64,000 nt of DNA from Daphnia pulex (GCF_021134715.1 NC_060026.1:620001-684000); one strand, 5' to 3'. Counted from the stretch's first letter, positions 34,272-45,796 are shown. The notes: a model not told the origin generated them from the letters alone. Numbers and translations are program-made.

Positions 34272-35717
34272 TCATCTTTGCTGATTATCTTTGGCGTCTT
34301 GTTGGAGTAAATGTTCAAGGTAATCATATCCGGATAGACACGGGATATTTTGATGGAACCACCAGTCCGTCATGTCCTGGTAGACTTTGGGTGTCTGCTG
34401 GGCATCGTTGAGTTTCTCGCAAAGTTGACACCAGCCGCTGACTGGCCAGTTGACCACCTCGTAATTTTTTTTCCAGTCGAAATATTTCAGATAAAGGCCG
34501 TCGTTTTGGTCCAGTAACTTTAAATAATCGGCCAGGGCTTTTGGTGATTTGAAATCTCCCGCGTCAATGTAAGAAGAGGGCGGGGCGTAGGCCGAGTAAT
34601 CGGCACCTCCGTAGACGATGGGCACAATGTCGGCGGCCAGTGCCCGGTAGAATTTCTCTGTGACGTAATCGGGACAAAGGGCATTCTCGGCCGCCACGTA
34701 GAACTTGTAACTGTCCAGCAACTCAACGTCGCACTTTTCACTCCGCACCGGAACACATTTGAGTGATCCGCAACTGCCGTACGTGTCGATAGGAACGTGC
34801 TGGCCCAGCCACTGGAAATATTTCTCCCTGAGACTCTCAGTGCGGCAATGAGAGACGAACCAGGCGACCATTTTCGTCTTTTTGGCCAGCAATAAGTGTC
34901 GACTGCTGGGCATCATCATGGCAGCCGGATCAGGCGGAAGAACATCCAGGCCCAGTCTGATGGGCATGCTGGTCGGTGGTGGAAGGGCGTTGGTCCGGCG
35001 TCGAATGGCGCCATAAGTCCAGGCGTCGTAAATGTCCGAATCACGCCGATAAGTCATGGTCCAGTTGAAAAAGTTGTGAGTTTTCTTGAAAAATGGATAG
35101 TCTTGATATCCATCCATCGTTTCGAAATTGTAAAAGATGAACCGCTGATGGGCAAGTCGATGAATTGGGTCCGGCAAGTCTCTATCGTCGAAATCGTTGA
35201 TGTGGAAGATGACGGCATCGCTGGTATTCAATAGATTCCGATCGTCCGTCAATTGGCAATTGCTAACACGACATCCGGCCATTTTGAACGTTTTGTCGCC
35301 CAGTTTGAACGGATAGTCTTTAGTTCCGAAATACTCTGTCCAGTATAAAATCCGTTTTAGCTTTTTCCTTTTGGGTTTCGATGCTGATGGAATCGCCAGA
35401 TGACTGGGCATTTTAATATCGCCCATCAATTCAATCACAGTCAAGTCTTCCATCTGATTAAAATAATTAACAATTAAGAAATACATTTAATTACTTCTGA
35501 ACCATTTTACCTGATCATTTTTAAATAGAACGACACACAATAAAAAGATGAAAGGTAACACAAATAAGATGACCAAGACAAGCAATTGGGTTCTTCTTCT
35601 GCCGGCCCAATTTGTCTTCCGGCGAAAGAGGCGTCGACCAATAGTCTGCAGCAGCGATTTGGCTTTTCGTTTGGAAATCACTTGCGACACGATTACCAGA
35701 GATTTATGGCTTGTCAT
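34272..35717 (-). CDS. Alpha-1,3-fucosyltransferase (GT10)
   Basis: Exons 35511-35717 and 34272-35453 (minus strand) give 462 residues. Exon 1 encodes a basic cytosolic tail and a strong membrane helix (LLVLVILFVLPFIFLLCVVLF). Exon 2 encodes the stem and GT10 domain: ILYWTEYFG, then FYNFETMDGY, NWTMTYRRDSDI, and the hallmark GDP-fucose block FYVAAENALCPDYVTEKF followed by VPIVYGG. GT10 enzymes add fucose in alpha-1,3 linkage to GlcNAc, in invertebrates often to the N-glycan core or LacdiNAc. It lies tail to tail with the C1GALT1-like gene (87 bp apart). Broken copies of its 3' half occur in every array unit. Confidence 0.92.
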
Positions 35718-35774
35718 TGCTCACCACTTGCAACAACAACACCGCAGTAAGACAATTGGAAATTATTAATAACT

Positions 35775-35918
35775 ACAGACCATTGGATGTGCACGTCTAA
35801 GCTTGGGCCAAGATGGAGATCGAAACTGACTATAAAAGAAGGCGGAGCTTATTTTATGTTTCGTTCGTCGTCCGTTAGAGGAGGCCAATGTTGCATCACT
35901 ATTTTACGTGTAATAATT
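35775..35918 (+). promoter_or_regulatory. Promoter module copy without a downstream gene
   Basis: Contains ACCATTGGATGTGCACGT, GATGGAGATCGAAACTGAC, a TATAAAAG at 35831-35838, GGCGGAGCTTATTTT and CGTTCGTCGTC. All are repeated in the same order at 39152-39312 before the second A4GNT-like gene. Here no plus-strand gene follows. Read on the minus strand it lies about 60-200 bp upstream of the fucosyltransferase start, so it may act as a bidirectional promoter or be a leftover of a duplicated gene. Confidence 0.55.
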
Positions 35919-36118
35919 ATTGAAATGTTTAATTGATGTGCTGCTGGGGGTGAGCCAGGGGAAAGGTGTGTGCTGATTCAATGTATGAAATTGTAATTAC
36001 CTTACTGCAAATTAACGTGAATTAATTATGGAGATGAATTGTACGAGTTGTATTCGATAAAAGGCTGACATAAATGAATAATAAGAGCCATAACATTTAA
36101 TTTGATTGAGTGAATTGA

Positions 36119-38000
36119 TCATAATGTTTTCAGTGAATGAGTAATTTCTTCTTCCAAGAGAAAACCAGTAAAATGATTAAAATTTTCGGCGCGAATTTTA
36201 AATCCTTGCGTCATGTATCCTATCTCCCACCAGATTTGGTCACCCGCTTGTAAATTGAGTGTCGATTGCAAGGTAAATGTTTCGTATTGGTTAGTATTTG
36301 CGGTGTCATCGGAAGCACTATTACCGATTGCGATGCCGTTCAACACGATATAAATGTCACCATAAAATCGAGTTGAAGATGGCGGAATAGTTCCAAGTCC
36401 GGATGCCGAGAAAAAATATTTGCCTTTCCGTGGCGCTGTGAATTTGCCCGTTTCTAAATTCATGGCTCCTCCCACGTTTAGTCGTGCAGTGTCAAATTTT
36501 ATGGGGACATTTAGTTGATCGAATGCAGAGTTATATATCTGAACGTAAAAGTAAGTGGGCGATGATTTCACATCTTCAAACCCGATCCATGTCTGGAAAC
36601 CTTATAATTAGTGACATTCATCAGTAATATTGTAAAAAATAATTGAATGAAATTTGAATTTGCATACCAGAGTCACTAGGTAACTTGGCAAAGTTACAGT
36701 AAACACTTTCGACCATTGCTATTCCCAGGACGGAATATAATCCGCTCAGGGAGTGTCCAGTCCTCCACAAATCTGCACATGAACTTGGCATTCCACTGAC
36801 GGCCACTTGTCCGGTACATTCGAAGCGGCCCAGTGTATGGACACCGGACGAAGTTTCCAATTGCGTTCGGCCAAAGTTCAGTCGAGTGATGGGCAGAACA
36901 TTTTTGTCCGTGATTGTACCTGTAAAGATTATCAAATGAGAATAAGAAAATGAAATAGATTTCAGTTGAATAATGGACGCTTACCATCATCAGTTAATAG
37001 CACTGGAGCGGCAGAGTCGCAGTTGCATTTGGTGGAAGGATCGACGCAATTTCCATCCAATCCGCACTGGCACGTATGGACGTCCGTGTTGCCACCCGTC
37101 CAGAAAAATTTCGAATTTCCATTTCTGTCGTTCCACCAGGCGTAGGTTATATCATTGAATTCCAATGGCGCAAAATTGCAGTCGTACTAATTTAATCGAA
37201 TTAAAATTTGTGAAATAATTGGTGTTGACTTTTGCTTATTAAATAATTCACTTTATTTATACTTTGATTGACTGGTGGCATTCGGCAGAGAGTTCGGCTA
37301 ATGCCGACATTTGTCTACTTGTGGCATTGTAATTGATTGCCCTGGAATAACATCCAGGGTCAGCGCAGTGTCCCACATCCATGGACGCCTCACTGTCGTG
37401 CGGAATAGCAGTGGATCCTGACGGCCAAACGATATGCAATTCAACCAATTTGTTATTATTATCTCCTTTATCAGTCTCTAGTTACCTGATGTCATGTCGC
37501 AGTGGACGTAAATCGGGTCATCGCCGACTCCTTGGCCGTCAGGATCGATCCAGTACATGTCGGAACTAGTGGAAGGATCAGCCGCCCTAATTTCCCGACA
37601 AGTTCGGAGTATAGCGCTCCTTCCCGCTAATTGGCGGCTTGTTTCCCGCTCGTTTCGCAATTCCAGTCGACTTACTTTTTCGGCCAGAATTTCCTGTTGC
37701 CGATCCTTCAGCTCAAGCAGCGCCTTTAATCGAGCGTCTTCCATTTCCAGCCGGGAAACTTTCACCTCCATGGTTTCCTTAAATTGCATCTATTTTGTCA
37801 ATCAAAAAATTGTGTTATTAATTCTCATTCTTCTTTTTAAAAAACATTTAGTGTCTTACGTAAATTTCCCTCAATTCCCGTAATTGTTCTTCCAACGGAA
37901 GTTCAGCTCCGACCGAATAATTGTCCCACAATAGCAAAAATAGAAAACAAAAACCAAACGAGCAGAATTGATGATGAGCCATTTTTGAAGCTATCCTCAT
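36119..38000 (-). CDS. Secreted CNTNAP/fibrinogen-like protein with C-terminal C1q
   Basis: Exons 37860-38000, 37486-37789, 37263-37417, 36985-37186, 36668-36919 and 36119-36600 give 511 residues with all phases consistent. It starts with a signal peptide (MAHHQFCSFGFCFLFLLLW; ATG 38000 or the in-frame ATG 37982). A coiled coil at about 48-95 follows, then a contactin-associated/fibrinogen-like part: DPDGQGVGDDPIYVHCDM, AWWNDRNGNSKFFWTGG, a CQCGLDGNC cysteine module, and LPITRLNFG. Next are SCADLWRTGHSLSGLYSVLG and a C1q domain from WIGFEDVKSSPTYFYV to GFLLEEEITHSL. It probably assembles into trimers through the coiled coil and binds ligands through C1q. Fragments of the same architecture occur near 52300 and 62700. 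Confidence 0.9.
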
Positions 38001-39151
38001 GCAAGTGCTGTGTCGTCCAACTGGTTTCTACGCGACTTTGAAACAAACGTAGTTGTTTAAATATAGATGAATCCAAAAGTCTGTTTGCGATAACTTGATT
38101 CTTTATCGACCATAAAATTTCAATAACAGACGAGTTAGTAATTAAGTAAATATTTTCGTATCGACCCTTATCGGCTGTTCGTTTCATTGCCCTTATAAGG
38201 CTTGATTTTTTGTGGAGTATATTATTAGTTATTTCACGAAGACTAACCGCATTCACCCAGACCGTATTCATTTATTATAAGCTCAATATATTTGCACCTA
38301 ACAGAACGATTTCATCGTCCCGACACTCACACTCCCGAAGCAATTAAACTGCTGTTATATCCTATTCTGTTTGCTTTGAAATCGATTTGATTATAACGTG
38401 CCCTCTGCAAATATACAGACTTATAAGGCTTTTTTTTCCCGCGTGAACCAGAGAATTCTTTAGAAAAATCCCGATAATAATTTCTCCCAAAAATAATTAT
38501 ATTCCGCTGGTAACCTACGTCGTGTGATCTCCTGTTTTCAATGTTTGAAATCCAATAACAGATTTACCCGGATTTACCTTTGTTACAATTAGCCTTTTTT
38601 TTAAAAATTTAATTAACTCGATCGATTTAGGCTAGTCGATTCGACGCAAACTGTGTCACCTGCAACCGCCTGCAATTGAAACAAGTGACATTTTTTTCAA
38701 GGATTGCGTCTTTGATTGTTGACAAAACTGCTCAATCATCTCTCTCCTATATCCCGGTCAATTGCTGCCCAATTGTTTGATAAGGAAATTTAAAAATAAA
38801 AAGAAGAAAATTTATTTCGGGATGAAATGGTGCTGGGCAGCCCGGAAAATGGCCAGCAATTTTAAAAACAATTTGGGTCGTCGATGTGCGCACTCTGCCG
38901 CACACCGATCGACAATAACGAGATAAAGATTTATCAAGTAAATAAAGTTCAAAATACATTTTGTCGACCTTGGAACCTATACTGGAAAAAAAAAAGAATA
39001 AAATCAAAATCAAAAGAGAATATTCAATTAAATCAAATTTATTCTCCAAAGCTGGAATGATTCGTTACAGATAGATATTACATATTCCGGTCAAGGTAAT
39101 ATACTAATTTATTTTTTTCAATTGTCAATTGTTAATTTATTTCATCTAACC
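38001..39151. other. Intergenic, nothing recognised
   Basis: AT-rich spacer upstream of both the minus-strand C1q-type gene and the plus-strand glycosyltransferase. Open frames at 37903-38271 and 38747-39049 show no domain; the first overlaps the signal-peptide exon in another frame. Confidence 0.5.
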
Positions 39152-39312
39152 AGAGACCATTGGATGTGCACGTAAGTCTGCGCCAAGATGGAGATCAGAT
39201 GGAGATCGAAACTGACTATATATAGAGGAGGCGGAGCTTATTTTAAATTACATTGTTTTGTTCGTCGTCAGTTAGAGGGAGCATCACTACATTGTTACGT
39301 GTATAGTTCTTC
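39152..39312 (+). promoter_or_regulatory. Promoter of A4GNT-like gene 2
   Basis: TATATATAG at about 39217-39225 lies in the module shared with 35775-35918. In this copy GATGGAGATC occurs twice in a row (a 10-12 bp tandem). The coding start follows at 39365 after a short 5' leader. Confidence 0.6.
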
Positions 39313-39364
39313 TTTTGTTTATAACAGTGAACCAACGCGACTGGAAGAAATCACTTTTCATACT

Positions 39365-40509
39365 ATGGTAAGTTTTCCATTTTGGACATTAGGATTTAAA
39401 TATTCTTATATAATAATTGTCTGATAATTAAGACATCACTCGACTGGGTGTAGCGATCATACAGGGTAGCCTGTGCCATAGTTTTGGCCAACGTGGGAAT
39501 CATATTCGGCTGTCACATTTGGCTGGCCCATTCCGGCTATAATTCAACAAATAATACCGAAGATTCCGGCGCAATAAGAAGAGCAATGCGCATTTCCCAG
39601 TGGAGACAAGATTACCTGGAGGCCATCGACAGCCGTCGGATCGTGTTGCACGAAACGAGCGGACGAGCCTATTTGAACGTCCGGCAAAGTTGCGCTGTCG
39701 AATCGGCTGCACGGCACAATCCCGACCGCCCGATTCAAGTCTTTATGCGATGGAAAACGTCCAGTGACGACCCTGGGAATTCAACAGACGCCTGGCTGAC
39801 CGTTCTATCTAATTATAACAATGTGGAAATCGTTCAAATAGACGATGCAATCCTTTACTCGAATAATACGGCCCTGTACAACTGGTTCAAAATGAAATGG
39901 CGGGAAAATACCCAGCACCTGTCCCATGACTATATTCGATCGGTGACGTTGTTTAAAGGCGGTGGCCTTTTCCTGGACATGGATAAAGTGATCACAATCA
40001 AGCCTCTGATTTGGTCGAAATGGAACAACTTTTTCGTTCAAAGGAAAAGCGGAATTATCGCTGTCGAGATGCTGCACCTCCTCCACGGCCACCATTTAAT
40101 CGACGAAATCATCTTGAACATGGCCAATAACAAGGCTGATGGTGCGGCAACAGGCAACGGGATATTGGCAGCCGCCATTGACGCTAGCGTGAACAAGATT
40201 TGCGGTAGCTGGAAGAATAATCAGTGTCTGGATGTCCGGTTGGTTGACGAAGAAGACGTCATCTTACCACCATTTGACTCGTTATTTTGGGACTCATCGA
40301 TTCTTGGAATGAATTCAAAAGGAGGATATGACGTCATGAAAAAGACCATCGTGAATCACGGGGCTGTTTTGATGGAATGGGATTCAATTAATAGAAATTC
40401 ATTCGAATCTGTGCTGTACGTGGCTCTGATGGAGGAACACTGCCCTTTCACGCTTGCCAATGCCAAACATTTCCCCAATTTCCACTCGTCACTTATTAAT
40501 AAACTATAA
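39365..40509 (+). CDS. A4GNT-like alpha-1,4-glycosyltransferase 2 (GT32 type)
   Basis: The start codon appears to be alone at the end of exon 1: ATG 39365-39367 is directly followed by GTAAGTTTTCC. Exon 2 starts at 39454 after GGGTGTAG. Joined, they encode MRSYRVACAIVLANVGIIFG, a short basic tail and membrane helix missing if one starts at the longest open frame. The product has 352 residues. It carries the blocks LHETSG, SCAVESAARHNPDRP and FKGGGLFLDMDKV (DMD at about 176-178 as the metal site) and ends with EEHCPFTLANAKHF. It is a diverged paralogue of the 31376 gene; DMD in place of DTD keeps both acidic residues. Likely a Golgi GlcNAc or Gal transferase; acceptor unknown. Confidence 0.85.
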
Positions 40510-40801
40510 ATCAGAATGTATCAAACGAAATCTTGATTTAGTGATTTTATATCTTAAAAGAAATGATATAAGGTGGAGAATAAGCTTCTGTATATGCTAA
40601 TAAGATTGCCATGGTTACAGGGCGCAATTATAAACCAAGTAGAAAATAATTGATGGAAAGGCCAGCGATCTCTGTTGATGCATAGGATGAGCTTGTTCAC
40701 CTTGAATTCATTCTCAGGTGCTGCTAATGACATTGACCTTCAGTTCGATCCGATTAAATTATTGTGTGGCAATAACCTTTGCTGGCTTTCTATACCGAAG
40801 C

Positions 40802-40866
40802 TATATACACCAGTCGCTTGTTTTCACTGCGTGCCGATTGTCGTCTACACATTTTCTCCTTATAAA
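40802..40866 (+). promoter_or_regulatory. TATA-like elements before the PHM-type gene
   Basis: TATATA at 40802-40807 and TTATAAAAG at 40859-40867 both lie shortly upstream of the start codon at 40894. The first leaves room for a 5' leader and is the better candidate. Confidence 0.35.
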
Positions 40867-40893
40867 AGATTCAATCGAAATCAAATTAACGAG

Positions 40894-42737
40894 ATGATGT
40901 CTCCCATTTGGCTCTTAATTAAAATAGCCGTCATCTTCTATTATTGCGTCACGTGCTGTGATGGCTTCTCCGACATGCCTCCACCTCTACCTGGCACCAA
41001 CACCTATCAATTGCGAATGCCCGGCGCTGTCCCCACAGTCGTAAGTATTCTAGGTCAAATATTTAAGAGTTCAACAATTAAATATAAGAGTATATGCGAG
41101 TATATGATCTGATTGGTTGTGATGTAAATAGGATGACGATTACATTTGCACGGCGTTTAAATTGGACCCGGAGAAGGAAATGTACATTACCCAATTCAAG
41201 GTAGAAGGGACGGCCGATAGAGCCCATCACATGATTCTCAGCGGATGTGCTGGAGAACTAACCAACTTGGCCACTCCGTCCTGGTAAAATTAATGATTTA
41301 AAACATCTCACACCAATTAATTGGAATTCCCCTGACTCTTAATTCAAATAATCAATTTGAATTGACCAGGAAATGCGCATCTCACGGGACTGGGAAAGTG
41401 TCGTGCTCCGGGCCGACGAGAATTTTATACGCCTGGGCTAAAAATGCCGATGGCACTCGTCTGCCTCCGTCCGTTGGCTTCCGCATCGGTGGCCCTGGCA
41501 AATCGCGGGTGAAATATTTGATCATTCAGGTGCACTACGCCAACAAACTGGCGCCAGGAGTGCGCGATTACACCGGACTGGACTTGGAAATCACCAGCCA
41601 ACCGTATAATATTATCATTCGAATTTTATTTAATTTATTTGTATTTAATTTAAATACCGTTATAGGCAAAGGTACATTGCTGGCATTTTATTAATGCTGG
41701 CCTTGCCGGAAATCCCACCTCACCAGGCAGGTATTAATTTCAATCTTGAGACTAATAAATTATTATACACTAGAATTAATCAGTATTAATCGATACCTCA
41801 ATCAAGTTGTCAATTCTGACATCTGCTGTCCGATCGACATGCCCGTCCCGATCAACATTTTTGCCGCCCGCGTTCACGCCCACGGGCTCGGAACGGTCGT
41901 CACCAGTTACAAATACGACCCCGAAGTAATAGGAATTGAACTTCTAATGTTGACTGGACCTTTTAAAATACGTTTTGAATTAATAAAATGTTATTCGATA
42001 TGTTTATGTAGACGCGCGGGACGGAATTGATGATTAAGGGAAATCCGCAATGGCCTCAAGCGTTCTATCCGACGACGCGTGAATTTACCATGACCAAAGG
42101 CGATGAAATTCTGATGAGGTGTACCTACAGTTCTCTAGGCAAAAGCACTTTCACCTATGCAGGTATATAATCCAATTGCAATAACAAATTAAATCAATTG
42201 ACGTTTCAATATGAATTGGCCATCAAAGGTCTTACCGGATCCGATGAAATGTGCAATGTGTACCTGATGTACTACACGGACAACACCGACATCGGGGCTG
42301 AATTCCAGTCGTGCGGATACTTGTGCAATGCGGAGCAAAATCGAGCCTATCCGGCCGATTCCATCCAGCCGCTCCCACCCAATCCGATTCTGGAGGCTTA
42401 CGCCATCCACGGCAAAATGAACCACCAACTGCGGACCAATTCCAGCACTGCTGCCAGCCAGGAAATAATGCCGATTGCTGTTGAACCAATCATCATCGAC
42501 AACACAAACAATTCGTCACAGCATGAAACGTCTAATGGGGAAGGTCTGATGGTTCATCATCACGTTGAAATGGAGTCGACAACGAACGTTGCAGAACCAG
42601 CAGCAGTTCCGATTACGCAAGCGACCAAGGAAATTCGCCGTGAAAAAGTGAAAGCAATATCTAGCAAATCCGACACTCAAAAGAAAGATGACAACTTTTG
42701 GTCATTTTTATTCTTTTTTCGTCGTTTTTTCTCGTAA
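40894..42737 (+). CDS. Peptidylglycine alpha-hydroxylating monooxygenase-like (PHM)
   Basis: Exons 40894-41040, 41132-41283, 41370-41603, 41666-41730, 41807-41925, 42012-42162 and 42229-42737 give 458 residues. A signal peptide (IWLLIKIAVIFYYCVTCCDG region) leads into a type II copper monooxygenase. All copper ligands are visible: H81-H82 (HHM), H155 (VHYA), H223 and H225 (RVHAHGLG), and M297 (GSDEMCNVYLMYY). PHM hydroxylates the alpha carbon of C-terminal glycine in neuropeptides, the first step of amidation, in secretory granules. No PAL lyase domain follows; the last 110 residues are Ser/Thr/Asn-rich and end in an aromatic and basic stretch (FWSFLFFFRRFF). Separate PHM and PAL genes are known in insects. 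Confidence 0.9.
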
Positions 42738-42951
42738 GTTTTTCACAACACCGGCAAATGCTTACAGGAAATGTTGACCAAAAATAATTCAAAGAAAATT
42801 GGCACCTACCGCAAAGTTTAATGAATCAATCGTTAATTGTAGATGCCAGATGGCAGTGGCACGAAATAAATGAAATTCAAAACTATCCGATTTTATTAAT
42901 AATTATTTCCTTTTGGAATATTTTTGCTTATTTTTACTCCTTATTAGATGA

Positions 42952-42980
42952 GTCATGGTCTCTCTATGATAGACCATGAC
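42952..42980. repeat. Perfect 10-bp inverted repeat
   Basis: GTCATGGTCT and AGACCATGAC flank a 9-nt spacer. It lies 130 bp upstream of the transposase-derived gene and could be a hairpin or a dimeric binding site. No matching terminal repeat was found on the other side of that gene. Confidence 0.6.
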
Positions 42981-43111
42981 GACACCAGACGACACCTATT
43001 TTTGAGGAAAGTTGGCATGGCAACGTTGGGCAGGTTATAAAATCTGTCGTTCAAGTTTCAACCGGTTACTAGTCTAAAAAATCTGTCAATTCAATTTATC
43101 TTAAATGTAAG

Positions 43112-45796
43112 ATGGTTAGGACATACATTAGAAAAACTGAACGTTGTGTGTATCCAGATGGTCACATTTTGAAAGCTGTCAAGGAAGTTGTTGCTGAGAA
43201 AAAAAAAGTACATGTTGTTGCCAAAGAAACCTCCATCCCAAAAAGATCTCTACTGAGATATATTAAAAATTTCTTGGCTGCTGGAATCCAAGATGAGGCT
43301 GAATTAAATACAATCATTGGGGGTTACAAAAAACATCGCAAGGTAAATCCACTTTTATGTTTTGCTGTACTAGTGTTGCAATGTTAACTCTTTCTTGTTC
43401 GCTCTAGGTTTTCAGCCATGAACAAGAAAGTAATCTTAGGAATTACGTCAAAAAGGCTAGTGACAATAATGATGGATTCACTACCAGAGACTTGAGAAGA
43501 TTGGCTTATCAGTACGCTACCCGAGAAAAATGTGTTGTCCCTCTTAGTTGGTCAGTCAAGCAGGAAGCCGGAAGGGACTGGCTCTTTGGTTTCATGACAA
43601 GACAGCGAGACCTTTTAATCAGGAAGCCTCGAGCAACATCTGTAGACAGAGCTACCAGCTTCAACAACCTTAACATTGATTTCTTCTTTGACAATGTTGA
43701 AATCATAGTTGCTCGAGGCATTCCTCCTTATCGTTGGTTTAATGCTGGTTTTACCACAGTGCACGTACCTGATGGAATTATCCCCCTTAAAGGAAGAAAA
43801 CAAATCGGTTCTGTAACTTCAGGTGAGAGAGACACACTGGTTACAGTCTGCCTTGCAGTATGTGCCACAGGGTCGTCCATTCCACCATTCTTTGTCTTTC
43901 CACGGTAACATTCTTATAACTAAAACATCATCGTCCCTTTAAATTTTATCTGTTTCTTTCAGAGTCCATTTTAAGGAATATTTCCTCCATGGTGCCCCTC
44001 TCGGTTCTGCTGGATCAGCCAACAAGTCTGGCTTGATGTCAGACAAAGATTTCATTTTGTTTATGAATCACTTCATCCAGCACGTTCGGCCTTCGAAGGA
44101 GAGCGAGGTTGTTTTATTTCTCGATAACCACTCATCTCATCGGTCGAACGAGGTATTGCTTCTATTCAAATTCTACCCTTTTCATTATTTCTCATCTTAT
44201 TGTATATTCAATCCATTTAGATATTGAATTTGGCTAAAGACAACGGAGTGGTCATGTTTACTATACCTCCGCATTGTTCTCATCAGCTTCAACCCCTTGA
44301 CAGAAGTGTGTTTGGTCCGTTTAAAAGATACTACAATTCGTATTGCAGTTCATGGATAAAGGACAATCCAGGAAAACCTATGAGCATGCACAACATTGCA
44401 GAGCTGGTTGGATTAGCCTTCCCGCTTGCAACAACACCTGCAAACATCACGTCTGGGTTTAAAATGGCCGGGCTCGTCCCATTTAATAGATTTATCTTCG
44501 ATGGTGACGTCGACTTTACTCCGCCATCCTTCGTCACGGATCCTCCTTTTAATTCAACACCAGTCCCTTCTGATGATGGTTTCCCAGAAATCCTAGCAGC
44601 CAACGATAACATCGTCCTAGATGGCCAAACTCCCGTTCCAGCGAACCACATCACCGACAATGATTTAACTTCGATTCTTCCTTTTAATTCAACACCAATC
44701 CCTTCTGATGATGGTTTCCTACAAATCCTAGCATCCAACGATAACATCGTCCAAGATGGCCAAACTCCAGTTCCAGCGAACCACATCATGGACAATGATT
44801 TAACTGCAATTCTACCCGATTTGAACGACATTGTGGGGATTTTCGAAGAAGACCCTTTGACGATAGTTCAAAACGTCAATATTTCATTAGATGTTCAAAA
44901 TGGAGAGGTAACTTCATTTTAATATATTTGCTGCAGACATTAAATCCAATTTTTTTTTAGACATTTGAACTAAGAGGTGTTATCGAGGAGGATTCCAATA
45001 GAAATCATGTGGAAACTTTGAGTCCCTACCCTAAAGCTCCTTCCGAATTGACAATGAAACGTGGTCGAGGCCGTCCACCCAAAGCTGCTTCCAAAGCTGC
45101 TTCCAATTTGACATTGAAACGTGGTCGGGGCCGTCCGCCCAAAGCTGCTTATAAAGCTGCTTCTAAAGCTTCTTCCAAAGCTCCTTCCAATTTGACATTG
45201 AAACGTGGTCGGGGCCGTCCACCCTCTGTCTTGGCGAATAACATTTTGACTAATCAAAATTCAAACACAAGTAGTGACACTCCTCGAAAGGAAAATGGTC
45301 ATTCCGATGAAATGTCCATCACATCTGTTGAATCACGTGGTGATGTCGAAAATTCTGAAAAAGAAAACGTCACCAATGACATCCAGAAGAAAGACGTAAC
45401 ATCAGGAGCTCGTGGACGTGGTCGTCCAGCCAAGACATCCATTTTACCAAAAACGACTATTGAGAAATCCCCAGCAGTTGCTATAGGTATTTTAAAAGTA
45501 ATTTAACGTGTCAGAATTCATTTTGAAGTTGTTGTGCATTTTCATCCACGATTGCAGTCGCAACCCGTTCGACGACCAGGAAAACTGCGACATTAACACC
45601 TCTAGATAGAAGAATGAAGTGTTGCAATGTATTGCTGGAACGCGATCCGGAGGTTGAAGCTTTGCGTATTGCAATGATTGACGAAGGAGAGAGGGAAAAG
45701 GTGGCTGAGACTGCAACATCTCAAGTTGAAATTCCAGTTGCTGCCAGAGTAACTCGTGGGATGCTGAAACTTGTTAGCCAGTCTGAACCAGATTGA
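43112..45796 (+). CDS. Pogo-type transposase-derived protein with AT-hooks
   Basis: Exons 43112-43342, 43408-43904, 43963-44152, 44221-44907, 44961-45486 and 45558-45796 make an uninterrupted 789-residue protein. Residues 1-77 contain a pipsqueak-type HTH (AVKEVVAEKKKVHVVAKETS). A DDE_1 core follows: D297 in LFLDNHSSHRS and D333 in PPHCSHQLQPLDRSVFGPFK, a D35D spacing. The first catalytic Asp, expected in a DETG motif, is absent; the sequence reads YRWFNAGFTTV (around residue 188). After the core come a tandem repeat of about 43 residues (FNSTP.PSDDGF...) and four AT-hooks (three KRGRGRPP, one RGRGRPAK). Five introns, a full frame, no terminal repeats and loss of a catalytic residue suggest a domesticated DNA-binding protein rather than an active transposon. 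Confidence 0.85.

Noticed and set aside
34896-35234. Plus-strand frame of 112 codons inside the fucosyltransferase
   Set aside because: Antisense shadow of the GT10 coding exon.
37903-38271. 122-codon minus-strand frame overlapping the CNTNAP-like gene's first exon
   Set aside because: The other frame from 38000 gives a signal peptide and splices in phase; this one is a shadow.
43112-45796. Active DNA transposon
   Set aside because: No terminal inverted repeats or target duplication seen, and the first catalytic Asp is missing; treated as a derived host gene.
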